Shown piece by piece: positions 25,601-59,934 of a stretch of 64,000 bases of DNA (position 1 is the first letter of the stretch; the number at the start of each line of letters is the position of its first letter). A program made the translations under genes and the position numbers. This DNA comes from Ecdyonurus torrentis (taxonomy: Eukaryota > Arthropoda > Insecta > Ephemeroptera > Heptageniidae). The stretch covers positions 24,302,653 to 24,366,652 of the forward strand of contig OX439137.1 in NCBI GenBank assembly GCA_949318235.1. Direction: 5' to 3'. The notes under the pieces are model-generated. The model searched no databases. It was not told the origin of the DNA and was given only the letters and a program-made list of their open reading frames with translations.

Positions 25601-28600
25601 CACAGTAATTACTTTTCAACCTAAGAGTTTAATACACATACCTTGTTCTTGATTTTCTTGGCTCTGGTGGCATACTTGAGCGTATTGTAGGTATCCTCGT
25701 AAGTAAGGCTTGAGGGAGAAACATTGGCAATCATGACAGTACAACAGTTACCACCCAATGATCCTTTCAGAAGACGTGTTAGATTGGAGTCTCGGAAGGG
25801 AATGTGTTTCAGACCATCGGCCAGACTATTGATGCAGTTGCCTGTTACAATAAATTCAGACGTCAGTATTATTTTTATTTGCATAAAACGTCAAGAAATG
25901 TGCAATAGTAACATGCCACTTAATTTAAGCTACAGTATCTTAATAATAATTAACTGCTTTTATTAGGGCAACGTGGTAAGATAATCTTTTGATTGAAAAA
26001 AAATTATCATATTTATGATGCGTTTGTGCTGCTTCTTTAGTGACCACTGAGTGAGTGAGGTGGGACATCATACCAATTGTATCGCTATAAGTAGAAAGCA
26101 GATTTTTTTAAACACATGCAGCACTGTTGGCACTTTAGTTGATCTTGAATACAACTAACTTGAATAATGTAACTACTAAACTAAATTGGACAAATATTTT
26201 ATTTAACCTTACCCAGAGCCAAAAGAGACTTGTTGATGTTTGCACCCTCTTTGAAGCGACACTTGTTGTTCTTAGTAGCAGCTGCTCTCTCTGAGCCTGC
26301 CAGATCAATCATTGATAACTTGGCACACCTTACTTGTCCTTGCTGCTTCATCGTCAGCACCACCTATGACATAAAAAAGAAAAATCTAATTTAGTATGGC
26401 TTACTAGCTTACTATGTAATACTGTAATTGAATTGGAATGTAACTCTATTTAATAGGGGGGAAGTTTAGACAATTAACCGATTACGAACACGTTTTGATT
26501 TTATTCACAGAAGTTAAATATTGTAAAGGTACCAAAAATGCTCTTTAACTACTGCAGCACTTATAGTCCGTGCCAGCTAAGGATGTGGTCAATAGCAGTG
26601 TAAAAAAACTACCCATTTAATTAACATTACCCCATAGCAAACACTGCACTTCTATTTTACTGATTGGTCTTTATTTTTAATCTTCATCAAAAAAGAATAC
26701 TCCACATAAAATTTAAACTATACCTGGAATACTGCATGGGAGCGTGAAGACTCTGCGTTGGCATCTGTGGGATGCTGAGTACGTCTCCGATTCCCAAGGT
26801 GTAACAATGCCATTAGATCATCTGCACTGGAAGGACATAGCCAGCTGAGTCCAGGCACAGCCACCTTAATACCATCTTCACGTAACTCCAAATTCTTTAC
26901 TTGAGATTTCTCCACCAGCAAGTCATGGACCTGAAAATCAAAATCAAATGAAAATTAACATTTTCTAACTGTTTCTCTTGATCTGCTAGGATAAAATGAA
27001 AATGAGCTCTATACCACACAACAGGCTATACTCAACATGTGATTTAATGGAAATGAGTGAGATGAGGTGGATTGGTGAACCGTCCCGAGATACCTCTGAC
27101 TTAGGGTCAGGACTGGCCGGAAACATCAATAGACCTGTCAAGCCTAAACATATCTCCTACCGTTTTGATTTACTGGCAAACGTATAAGCATGAATGTGCA
27201 GAGAACATGAGTGCGCACTCGCTGCATACCATATGCACGGCGTCTGAAAATGCCGACACAGTACACACCAAGCAACAAACTTACGACCTCTCGCACGTCA
27301 GAACAGCACGCATACCACTGCACCACCAGGCTCAGTTATGTTATGGGATTAAAATATTTGACATTTCCTACGAAATGCCACAGCAACCACTTGAGATATA
27401 TCACTTACCATTTCATTATAAATCTCAAGATATGAAACTTGAATCTTGATGTCAGCATACTCCAAACTCTCAAGTTGTTTATACAACTCAAACATTAGTA
27501 AGGGAGTAATTCCAGCTACATCCTCACTTCCCAACATGGTGTGGGTTTTACCTGCTCCAGTAGCACCATAGGCAAACACTGAAACATATTATACAAAAAA
27601 AAAAGTATTACTTATAAATTTATTAAATTTATTACTTATAAATAGAGAGAGGAAAAATAGTTTGTTTGTTTTTCATCAAAATAGTTCCCAAAATTTAAAA
27701 AAAAAAGTCTCCAAAAATGTAAAAATAGTTGGAAAATAGTCTTTGAAATTTTTATAGTTCAATAACGATTTTATTAATTTAACTTGTCTGAAGTTATCTC
27801 ATCTGTTTACTGAAGGGTCTCAGAGAGTACCTCAAAATAGTAATACCTATAAATTAAAAAAGTTCAATAATTGATGTTGAATTGTCTCAAAAAAAAAAAA
27901 AAAGGTCAATAATTTCAATATCAGTCTTGGTGTTCCATTGGCTACAAATAAAAATAATAATAAAAAAAATCCTCAGACACTACTAAAAACATGATTTTTA
28001 AAATTTCATGTTACTTCTTTTAGAAATAGTAAAAAATCTGAAAAAAGCAAGAGTCCGGAAAAAAAATCTGAAAAGTCCAAAATTGTCTCGGAGACTATAA
28101 TAGTCACTAAATAGTATTTTATTATAATTTAGACAGATGAAGACAAATAAAAGGTTACATTTTAAAATTGTTCTATATTTGCACGCCTTAAACTTTATTT
28201 GGAAACGACATTCATGTTCTTCTAAAAATTGATATAAAGTGCAGTGGAGGTTGCACCCCTTGCGCTCAAGTTATTTATGACAGAAACCGGAATTGTCTAG
28301 CAAACAGCATAAAATATGCACTTGTGGGGCCAGTTACATTTTGGTAAAAATAATCATCAGTTTCGGAGATTTTATTTGTGTTTAGTCATTAAAAAGCACA
28401 TGTTGTAATTCACATGGTTTATGTGTATGGCATTAAATATTACATAATCAATGAAATTCTTAAGCCTAGGACAGATAAGAGTTTGAACTGTGCTAACTTT
28501 ATAGATGCTATCCCAGGGGCCGAGCCTAAAGTGCTCTAAGAAACATATTTTACCTGTGCAATTATATCCACTGAGTAAATTTGGAATCAGAGTTTTTATG

Positions 28601-30720
28601 CTGGATTCATACACTTCTTGTGTAGTTTCTTCTGGTCCAAAAACAGAATCAAAATTGAACTGCATGTGTTTACGCTTTGGCTTGGTGATATCACGATATG
28701 TTTGCTTTTGTCCTCTATGAAAGAATGGTTCTTCTTCTTCTTTTGGATCAAAGATGACATAATTCTTATCTACTACTTCCACTACGTCTCTGTAAAAAAA
28801 AAAAAAAAAAAAAAAAGTTTATTTTTAACCAAAAACAGGCAATTTTACTTGCCCAATACATTGGTGGTACACGCAGTACATTCATTATAAGATACAGATA
28901 CGTATAACGAGAAATATATAGATTAAAATTATGTATCATGCACAATACAACAGAAAATTAGAATTAATAAGCAGTATTGTGTAATTGACAAATTATTTTT
29001 ACCTATTGAACAGTCAACCGGGGTGAAATTGAAAGCTAATCACAGACCTGCTTTCAAAGTGCTCTGTGTCTAGCGAGATAGGGAAAAGTGAAAGCTTGTA
29101 CATGATTGGAGTTTCAATTTCACCCCGGTTGGCTGTACTGTATTGTATGTGTACTTTGGTGCCACTTGGAGTCACATTATAAAATAAAAATTATAGTACA
29201 CCGCTATTTATTATGGTTTATTGATATTATTTATACATAGTAATAATTTAATAATAGACATGCATTGTAGAGTATCAACAGTATTTTATTTCCAAGATTG
29301 CATTTTCATTAGGGTTTTTGTATGTTTCACTAAAATACTTGTAAATTAATAACAATCCGATAAATATTAATAATAAAATGTTGCAACAAGTGAAAAAATC
29401 ATCATTGTTTATTTTATTTTTAGACTACGTATCACCAACTTTATCAATTAGTTACTGTATATGGTAAATGTACTAGTTATCGGCAGCTTAATAAGTGTCT
29501 TAAGGTTTAAATTCCTATATATTGTTTAGAAAAAGCAGCCAAAACGACACTGCCACAGTTACCGGCACTCCTATTTATCTCAACACCCTTTAGTGATAAA
29601 AAAAGTTTGTAGGTAGTGGTATGGCAAGTAGACGGAATTCTAAGATGGTTGGTTCTAGTTAGAATCTCGTAAACTTATTACTTGCGCCGTAAAAAGAGCC
29701 AGCCGATAACTAGTACATTTACCATAGTCTATCACCAAGATTTATCCACCTAGCTGTACAGTATGTATATAATTGAACACATCAGATGCAAAAGCAGACA
29801 TTGGCTGCATGTTTCACTTCTCTCCCGCTTGGTAAGAGAAAACTTACTTGAAGACGTATGGTATTGACTGCATGCAAAGATCTTTTATGTCTTGTTCATA
29901 ATAAGCTTTTTCTAATTGGAATTGTTAAGTGAGCTCCATAAGAATGCATGTTATTTTGATCAAATAATTAACAATTCCAATTAGAAAAAGCTTTTTGTGA
30001 ACAAGACATTACATCTTATGTGTTCAGTTATGGTAATCATGGCATGACCTTTTTCCTATTCTTTCCATAACATAATGATGTACACACCTGTAGCGCTCAT
30101 CCTCTACTTCACGTCCATTAGCTGGTCGAACACGGAGCATAACTTTGATATTAGAACAGGCTGCATGATTTTTAGAGGGAGTGGGTAGAGATGCAGGACA
30201 TACAGGTCGACGTAGAGGAATGGAAACTCGACGACCATTGCTTCGTCGACGATTCTTTGATGGAGAAACCCTTTTTGGGGTGGTAGGCCGTACCTGAGAG
30301 AGAAAGAGAAATCAATTAATGGTAATAATGTTTAAAAGTGTTAAGTAATAATAAATATGTAAGCTCTTTTTGTAAAACTATTTTTTTAAACAGGCAGTCA
30401 ACCATGGCTTAATGTAAACTATAAATATGTATGTATGTACATATGTATGTATTACACATAAAGTTTTCTTATTTAAATGCTTTATTTTACTCCAAATATC
30501 ATGAATTAATGAACATTTAAGCAAATACATAATCTGATAATTTCATTATAAGTTAATCTAACCACCTTAATCATGGAAATATGTTTAAGTTTATAAATAT
30601 AAAAAAAAAAGGCAAACCCATGTTTGTCCGTGAAAACTATTTTTGTTTGTTCCAAATCATAAAATTAATTAATGTCAAAGAAAGCTATTAATGATATAAT
30701 AAAAAACTTACCCTAAACAT
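18000..30720 (-). CDS. KIF18A: Kinesin-8 motor protein, KIF18-like, complete
   Basis: Kinesin-8 motors walk to microtubule plus ends and restrain their dynamics, mainly in the mitotic spindle. Coding exons on the minus strand, 5' to 3': 30720-30712, 30293-30088, 28789-28554, 27578-27409, 26930-26724, 26363-26213, 25841-25642, 25212-24805, 24419-24201, 23571-23386, 21651-21391, 20746-20344, 18100-18000. All sites are GT/AG and the phases join to 2757 nt (918 residues; human KIF18A has 898). A basic N-terminal extension of about 51 residues precedes the motor, which starts [10 protein letters not shown]-loop GATGAGKT is at 155-162, switch I NAESSRSH at 265-272, switch II DLAGSE at 296-301. The motor ends near [12 protein letters not shown] (393). 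Kinesin-8 signatures include [19 protein letters not shown] and [13 protein letters not shown]. Residues 400-740 are coiled-coil-like; 755-918 form a Ser/Pro then Arg/Lys-rich tail. KIF18A versus KIF18B is not resolved. The last exon is discussed separately. Confidence 0.93.
18175..18274. repeat. Perfect-type hairpin in the last kinesin intron
   Basis: Arms of about 45 bp flank a short loop. The left contains AGGAGAAACCAGCAAGGGCC and the right GGCCCTTGCTGGTTTCTCCT. The same end sequence recurs at 18384, 18582, 21918 and, weaker, 24088. Confidence 0.85.
18353..18640. mobile_element. Nested foldback related to the 18175 hairpin
   Basis: AAGGATAGAATAACCAGCAA near 18388 is inverted at about 18595-18617 (TTGCTGGTTATTCTATCCTT). 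Outside it, TTAGTGTTAATAA occurs on both sides. CCATCGCGGTTAGG near 18364 matches, inverted, 23329-23342. The segment looks like several insertions of one family. Confidence 0.6.
19381..19546. mobile_element. Palindromic MITE, TTGACTAATAAAG family, copy 1
   Basis: The ends read TTGACTAATAACGGAACAAC and GTTGTTCCTTTATTAGTCAA. The arms continue inward (CTTACATCTGTTTCCGTTTC against GAAACAGAAGCAGCTG) to a centre with GCACATGCGTAG. The whole element is close to one large palindrome. It lies in the last kinesin intron. Confidence 0.85.
19863..19920 (-). CDS. KIF18A: Possible alternative exon of the kinesin-8 gene
   Basis: The acceptor TTTTTATTCAG is good; the donor (GTTTTTAC) is poor. Joined to exon 20746-20344 it adds [18 protein letters not shown] and a TGA at 19867-19865, giving 903 residues. 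A second frame ([19 protein letters not shown]) is also open through it but does not fit the upstream phase. It may be an alternative or a spurious exon. Confidence 0.35.
20830..21171. mobile_element. Long-palindrome MITE in kinesin intron 11
   Basis: The ends TTAAAGAGGAAGTTCAGGGG and CCCCTGAACTTCTCTTTTAA are inverted and are followed by ACAACATGGCTTT / AAAGCCATGTTGT. Weaker pairing continues inward (CCCTTCCGTAGC with GCTATGGAAGGG), so arms approach 150 bp. The plus-strand open frames over it are incidental. The TTAA ends may reflect the target site. Confidence 0.85.
21284..21324. repeat. Hairpin, AATAATAAAAAGATTTGAT
   Basis: AATAATAAAAAGATTTGAT, a 5-nt loop, then its exact inverse. It resembles the arm tips of the element at 4134-4534. 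It lies in kinesin intron 11. Confidence 0.7.
21918..21982. repeat. Solo end of the GGTAAGGCCCTTGCTGG family
   Basis: ACTTCACTATGGTAAGACCC is followed by CTGGTTTTCTCCTATTC and TTTCTTTCAAATTTA, as in the right arm of the hairpin at 18175-18274. No opposite arm is visible nearby. It lies in kinesin intron 10. Confidence 0.55.
22220..23030. mobile_element. Non-autonomous hAT-like element embedded in poly-C
   Basis: The left end CAGGGGTGGATCCAGG and right end CCCGGATCCGCCCCTG are inverted. CGCCTTCGGCGCAAC near 22334 and TTCGCCTGCGGCGCG near 22970 are further paired motifs. About a dozen C lie directly outside each end, so an 8-bp C duplication is possible but cannot be read unambiguously. The interior has poly-A and (GAA)n; no transposase frame is seen. 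Kinesin intron 10. Confidence 0.72.
22621..22712. repeat. Poly-A followed by (GAA)n
   Basis: About 35 A, then about 18 GAA units with one interruption, inside the hAT-like element. Confidence 0.95.
23113..23325. mobile_element. Near-perfect foldback in kinesin intron 10
   Basis: Arms of about 95-100 bp meet at about 23222. The left includes GTTGGTAGAGATTAGAGCAC and the right GTGCTCTAATCTCTACCAAC; the inner arms share AATTCTCTAATTT. Differences between the arms are few, suggesting a recent insertion. It lies 60 bp from exon 23571-23386. Confidence 0.85.
26562..26650. repeat. MITE fragment, GTGCCAGCTAAGGATG family
   Basis: It shares TATAGTCCGTGCCAGCTA, AGGATG, CCATTTA and ACATTACCCCAT with the full element at 55442-55600. 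Only one terminal repeat is visible. It lies in kinesin intron 5. Confidence 0.6.
27030..27336 (-). mobile_element. tRNA-type SINE in kinesin intron 4
   Basis: On the minus strand the 5' end reads GAGCCTGGTGGTGCAGTGGT, matching a Pol III A box (TGGTGCAGTGGT). About 40 bp later GAGAGGTCGTAAGTTTG is B-box-like. A non-tRNA body with normal G/C follows. The base composition contrasts sharply with the intron around it. No tRNA cloverleaf is intact. The 3' end is approximate. Confidence 0.6.
29009..29138. mobile_element. MITE in kinesin intron 2 (CAGTCAACCGGGG ends)
   Basis: The ends ACAGTCAACCGGGGTGAAAT and ATTTCACCCCGGTTGGCTGT are inverted over about 25 bp. The 130-bp element is non-coding. Confidence 0.8.
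29459..29727. mobile_element. MITE in kinesin intron 2 (TATGGTAAATGTACTAG ends)
   Basis: TATGGTAAATGTACTAGTTA with TCGGC on the left is matched by TAACTAGTACATTTACCATA on the right. Terminal repeats are about 27 bp and nearly perfect; the interior is unique. No coding frame. Confidence 0.82.
29887..30010. mobile_element. Foldback in kinesin intron 2 (ATGTCTTGTTCA ends)
   Basis: Arms of about 40 bp: ATGTCTTGTTCA...AGCTTTTTCTAATTGGAATT on the left and AATTCCAATTAGAAAAAGCT...ACAAGACAT on the right. It ends about 80 bp from exon 30293-30088. Confidence 0.82.
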
Positions 30721-30853
30721 AGCTTTATTGTTTTGCTACACAAAAAGATGAAGATTGTTTAAAATGAACACAAAAATTTCATATTCAAAGAGCACATTTA
30801 CAATCGTGAACCACTAAATATAACAACGCACTCCAACTGTCAACGGCTTTTGG

Positions 30854-30861
30854 TTTCGCGC
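30854..30861. promoter_or_regulatory. E2F-type site upstream of the kinesin gene
   Basis: TTTCGCGC is a perfect E2F/DP consensus, 134 bp upstream of the kinesin ATG. TTCAAA (reading TTTGAA on the gene strand, a CHR-like motif) lies at 30784-30789. Many mitotic genes carry such sites. This is a motif match only. Confidence 0.45.
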
Positions 30862-31097
30862 TCGGTTTACATTTGAATTTCTTCAGAGCGTAAGCGGACG
30901 TAGTTGGTAATAAAACTGTATAGATGGCGCGCACAAGCAAATTTAACAATTTTAGTTGCTATTTTTACCCATAGATGGCTTATATTTCAATAAAATAAAA
31001 TTTTTGTGCCATTTGTTCAAATTTCGAATTTTGACGTGAGATACAATACAATTTTATCTTATTTTATATAAATTTTTTTAATATTCTTTAATTTTAA

Positions 31098-31713
31098 CCC
31101 TGGACTTTTTCCATTCTCCGGATTTTAATTTACATATATGTAAATTTGAGTTACGTTTCGGACTTTAACCAAGTCCTTCGTCAGACTCATACGACTCTCC
31201 ACACGATAACTGACGAGCACTGACGAGCCAAAAGTTCAAAATAAGGAAAACTTGCACAGAGGGGAGGGGGTTTGGTTTTATTTTGTCTATGAGAGGGGGT
31301 GGGCATCATGTAGTCATGTAGTTTATGTAGTATGGCAAGCTCTATGCTCTATACTTGCTTGCGCTGATGCGAGGGTGTGTGTGTATGAGTGTATGTAGTA
31401 TGTATACTAACAGTCAAGCAGCCTCGACCTTGGAGGCCGCCGACGTGTCATAACCTGTGTAGATCGTTCTTTATAATAGAGCCAAATTTCATTCAGTTGA
31501 TGACTATATACATTGACTAAATTAATGTATTATATCCTTATTTTTTATAATTTCAATTGCTTCATGCACCTTATTTTGAACTTTTGGCTCCTCAGTTATC
31601 GTGTGAGAGTGTATCGATAGTCTGACGAAGGACTTGGTTAAAGTCCGAAACAACTCAAATTAATTTACATACAATATGAAAATTAAAATCAGGAGAATGG
31701 AAAAAGTCCAGGA
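31098..31713. mobile_element. DNA transposon remnant with ~150-bp terminal inverted repeats
   Basis: The left end CCTGGACTTTTTCCATTCTC is matched by GAGAATGGAAAAAGTCCAGG at the right. Further paired blocks are CGGACTTTAACCAAGTCCTT / AAGGACTTGGTTAAAGTCCG, and GAGCCAAAAGTTCAAAATAA / TTATTTTGAACTTTTGGCTC. The ~300-bp middle holds TG-rich sequence and GTATGTAGTATGTATA repeats, with no transposase frame. Confidence 0.88.
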
Positions 31714-31822
31714 TGGATCGTCAATCCATAAAGTAAGTGTTACATTTTAGTTTAATCGTGCATGTATAAAGTTTTTTATTTCCGTGAGGTGGGTAAAGGG
31801 TTTTTATATGCAGGTGCATATT

Positions 31823-31950
31823 TATAGGGTATATATGCGGATGACGTCATATATTTATTGCGCTTGGAGGCCATACTGGAATAGTGAATAACATTACCCA
31901 GCATAGTACAAAACAAACTTTGTTTTAGGTAATTTTCTTTGGGAAAATCT
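31823..31950. mobile_element. MITE of the TATAGGGTA/TGACGTCA family
   Basis: TATAGGGTATATATGCGG runs into TGACGTCA (31842-31849); then GCCATACTGGAATAGTGAAT and AACATTACCCAGCATAG follow. It matches 12943 directly and 36911-37034 inverted. The far end is not defined. Confidence 0.55.
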
Positions 31951-31990
31951 GTTAATTTTTTGTTGTTTAGAATGCATTCACAAATGAGCG

Positions 31991-32021
<31 letters not shown>

Positions 32022-32375
32022 AAATCAACTAATTAGTAATTATTCAAAAAGAGTGATATATTATACAGTATATATAAATTTATATGCGGTAAATTATGTA
32101 TAATACACCGAAAATATGACTCATTTTGCCATATAGTTTAAAAACACTATAATATGCAATATTTATTAGAGGATTGATAACTGTTAATAGGTTGATCTCA
32201 AGTATTCTGGTTAATGACAATATTTATTTTCTCTTTTATCTGATGGTCACGAGTTCTGAAAAAAAAATTATAGCTGTTACGTAACTATTAACTTTCAAAT
32301 GGCATCTTTATAAGTTTCGAAGCTTTTTCTTTTTAGATTTTGATTTACAATAAGCCATCTAAATACCAACCTTAT

Positions 32376-32503
32376 AAAAGCGTAGAACATCTTGAACAAA
32401 AAAGTTGTGTAATATCCTAACAAACCTGAAAATCAACGTTGATTTTCAGGTCATGTTAGGATATATTACACAACTTTTTTGTTCAAGGTGTTCTATGCCT
32501 TTA
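32376..32503. mobile_element. Foldback MITE, GCGTAGAACA family, simple copy
   Basis: Arms of about 60 bp: GCGTAGAACATCTTGAACAA and CAAACCTGAAAATCAACG on the left; CGTTGATTTTCAGG and TTGTTCAAGGTGTTCTATGC on the right. The element is one long hairpin with almost no loop. A second copy at 42944 has an insertion in the loop. Confidence 0.88.
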
Positions 32504-34244
32504 ATTTAAATATTTTTAAAAAAAATCTTACATTTCATATAAAGGTGCATTAACTTAAGAAGCAATAAAACTAACAACAGAAAAGAATTTTTTATTGAAA
32601 AAAGCTTTATTTATTTTTTCCACACTTCCATTTTTTTAAGCTTAATTTTATTTTATAGACAATAAAAAAAAAGTATCATAATTTTCAAAACAAAAAACTT
32701 TTAATGTACAGCGTTTTTTTACACATTTTTAAGGCCAACGCATTTGCATCAAAAGAAATAAAAAGAAATTATAATTGCTAAATACAGTATTTTTTTTTAA
32801 TAGTACATTCTTAAACATTTCTTTATTTAATTTTGAATTAAATATAATTTTTTGGACGATTTTTATTTGGGATTATTTTAATAACTAAACATTTTTATTT
32901 CATTTAAAAAGAAAAAAATATGTATTTTAAAATTAATATAAAACACTGAAAGCAATTTTTTTTAAGGATAATATTATTCGTTTTTAGAATTCCAATATTT
33001 ATTTTATATATTTTTAATCTACTTTTTTTGGGGGGGGGGGTGAATTTTTAGTTTTAATTATTTCACATTTATTTATGATTATTAATTTTTTTATCATTAT
33101 TTTGTGATTTTTCTTATAAAATTTTTTTGGTATGCACATTCATATAAATAACACATATAACAGCAAACATTTAACATTATATTATAGAGATAATTTTTTT
33201 TTGATGAAGGTTTAATTTTTATTTTCCAGCACAAATATGAATTAGTTTTATTTTTGTGTGATTAAAAGTGCGCTTTTTTTATAGTATAACAAATATTTTT
33301 ATTTTTTTTTCTTGGAATGTTTTTTTTTAATAGATATTTGGGTAATAATTATTTATAGGAGACAATTATTAATTAGTGTGTGCAAATATGTATTTTTTTT
33401 ATTTATAGTTATTTACAAAATTATAACAATTAAATTTAAAATAAATAATAATTAATATTATGAGCAAAGGTGCAGATTTTTAAAATTAAAAAATATCAAC
33501 TTATATGAATCATTAATATATTTATCGTACGTAAAAACCTACAATTTTCTTTAATCAACAAAGATTTATATACTGTTGTATATAAAAATACAACATTATT
33601 ATAATATTATTAGTATAAATTATTGATTAAACCCCTTAAATAGTGTATGATATAAAAATTATAAGTTATGGTGCAAATAGAAAAAAAAAAGTGTGTTTAA
33701 ATTTAAAAAAAAAAAAAAAAAAAAAAAGCAAAGAAAGTTTTTGCATCTTACATTTTAATATAATTTTTCTTTCAAAAAATTATAACAGGTTTCTATTTCC
33801 AAGGATGTTATTGTATAGAATAAGGACTTTATGCCTTGTTTTTGGTATAGAGATTTATACCTATTATTTGGTTTTAATTTTGCATGTTTACGATAATATA
33901 TAATCAATGATTCATTCAATAAAGTAAAAAATACTCCTTATTTCAATCATTCACATTTTTTTTTTCATTTTTTAAATTAACATAATAGTGGCATATTTTA
34001 TTATATAATATTATTATAAATATCAATTTCTTTTTTATTTTATTATATATATTTGATTAACTATCTATAACACCAATTTCATCTAACCAATCTATGACAC
34101 CCATCAAATCACATTCAAAAAATTATAATATATAGATTTTGGACACGTATTTTTTTTCTTACTATATATAATACTATTAACTATATTACACTTTTTTTGA
34201 AGGGCAAAATATATACAAAAATTTAGACTCAAAATGTTATACTA

Positions 34245-34278
<34 letters not shown>

Positions 34279-34285
34279 CATTTTT

Positions 34286-34408
34286 CAGTAGCGTGGTATT
34301 GTTGCTTGAAATTCAATTAAACTCTGAATTAGGTACCTTTTTGGTACCTTTCTAAGGTCCCTGCAGTGACCTTAAATTTGTGGGGTACCATTACTATATA
34401 CGCTACTG
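34286..34408. mobile_element. Small MITE with CAGTAGCGT ends
   Basis: Begins CAGTAGCGTGGTA and ends TACCATTACTATATACGCTACTG in part; an inner palindrome is GGTACCTTTTTGGTACC. The clear terminal match is 9 bp. No target duplication is evident. Confidence 0.55.
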
Positions 34409-35660
34409 ACATAAAAAAAATGGTAACATTTTGAAGTTTCAGGTATATATAAACAAATTCTTGACGTTGAAAAAACAAACAAATAATTTCATATTATTAT
34501 TCTAATTAACACATATATGTCTATTTTATATAATCTATTATTCTAAAACACATATACTCTATAATCTATAACATTTATTATAATTTTTTTTTATTTGATC
34601 GGTTTTACATTTTTTTTTTTTAATATTTTTTTTCCATTGTCGTTCTATAGCACGCTTTTTTTGAGCTCATTCCCATTTTTTTTTCACTTAAAATATTTTT
34701 TTCATTATAATATAGAAATTGATTTTTTTTTTTTCATTTTTCATTTCAAAGATATATTTTAAAATTTAAGAAACACTGAAAAACATTTTTTTTATTAATA
34801 TATTTTAACATTTAAGTATTTAAAAAGTCCCATTATTAGATTTTTTTTTCTTCTTTTATGATCACAGTTGAAAAAGCAGTTTTTTTTATCATATTATATA
34901 ATTAATATAGTATTGCTCAATGAGCTTATCATGTAGTATAAGTATAATAAATATTATTAAATTGTATTTTTTATTATTTGTTTTTTTTAAGATTTTTTTT
35001 TTCGTTCATATTATGTAAAGAATTATAACGACCCAATATTTTTAAAGTGATTAATTTATGTGTTTATTTTATACTGATTTTTTTTCGTCATATTTCTTTG
35101 GGTGTATAATTATGTTAATTGAAAAAAGCATTGTTTATATAGTCCATTTTTGATGCACATTTGTGTTATTATTTTTTTTCATAGCAATATTCATTATTAT
35201 TTATAATTTTATAATGAGGAAATTGATTTATTAATGTCCTTATTCTCACCTCTTTTTTTTTTTTTTTTTTTTAGGTCGTTGCATTTTTTTATTTAAGTCG
35301 GAGCAAATTTATTAGTACAAAAAGGATATTTAAACTATTTACATATTTTTTACACTTTTGTCTTGCAGTGAAAAATTAATTTATTATATATATATTTTTT
35401 ATGAAAATTTCAGCATAATATAATATTTTAGCCAAATGTTGTAATAATTAAGAGAGCCAAAATCTGATTTAAAAGCCGGTTTATTAATCGGCATTTTTTC
35501 ATTTTTATATAATATAATATATAATTGAAGATTTACCAAATTTCTTTTTATTTATAACTTTTGTTAGCTTCAAAAATTATATACATTAAGCTGTATTGGG
35601 GATCATCAATTTTCTTCCTAACATAAAATATTATAGGTAAAAGAAATTCGCTTATTTCAA

Positions 35661-35694
<34 letters not shown>

Positions 35695-35780
35695 AAATTA
35701 TTATAATATCAAGATAACATATATGAAATTTTCATAAAAAAATATATTAAATTAATATTATTATTGATTAAAATGAAGTG

Positions 35781-59603
<23,823 letters not shown>

Positions 59604-59750
59604 TATTAAAAATAGATTTTTATTATTATTATTACTACATACTTCTTCGTACCTATATTGTTTATGATTTTGGTATAAAAAATTGTAATAACATATTTTT
59701 AAAGAACTTTTTTTTCCGATTAAGTATTTTAAGGTAAAAAGTATAGTGAG

Positions 59751-59931
59751 TACTTATGTGTACTCAAAATGCCAGAAAACGAAAGCGTTGGAAGAGGATA
59801 TCACGTGACGGTAAAAGTGGGAGAAAACTTCACGCCAGCAGCAAGCTAGGTCTGAGCCACCTCCCACTTTAAGATCACGTGGTTTCCTTTTTCGGCACTT
59901 CCTTTTCCTGTTGTTAGAGTAAACATAAGCG
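59751..59931. mobile_element. Palindromic MITE, CACGTGACGGTAAAAG family, copy 3
   Basis: GAGGATATCACGTGACGGTA and AAGATCACGTGGTTTCC pair; the ends are TACTTATGTGTACTC and GAGTAAACATAAGC. The centre CAAGCTAGGTCTGAGCCACC matches copies 1 and 2. Confidence 0.83.
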
Positions 59932-59934
59932 GTT

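Larger units (their letters stand above)
30862..35780. other. Intergenic region between kinesin-8 and the poly-Gln gene
   Basis: It contains the long-TIR element and smaller MITEs listed below. The stretch 32510-35780 is extremely AT-rich with many T runs; it presumably includes the 3' UTR of the minus-strand gene ending at 35781. I found no exon-like frame. Confidence 0.55.

Noticed and set aside
27030..27336. A functional tRNA gene
   Set aside because: Only A-box and B-box-like motifs are present; no acceptor stem or cloverleaf can be folded. SINE is the better reading.
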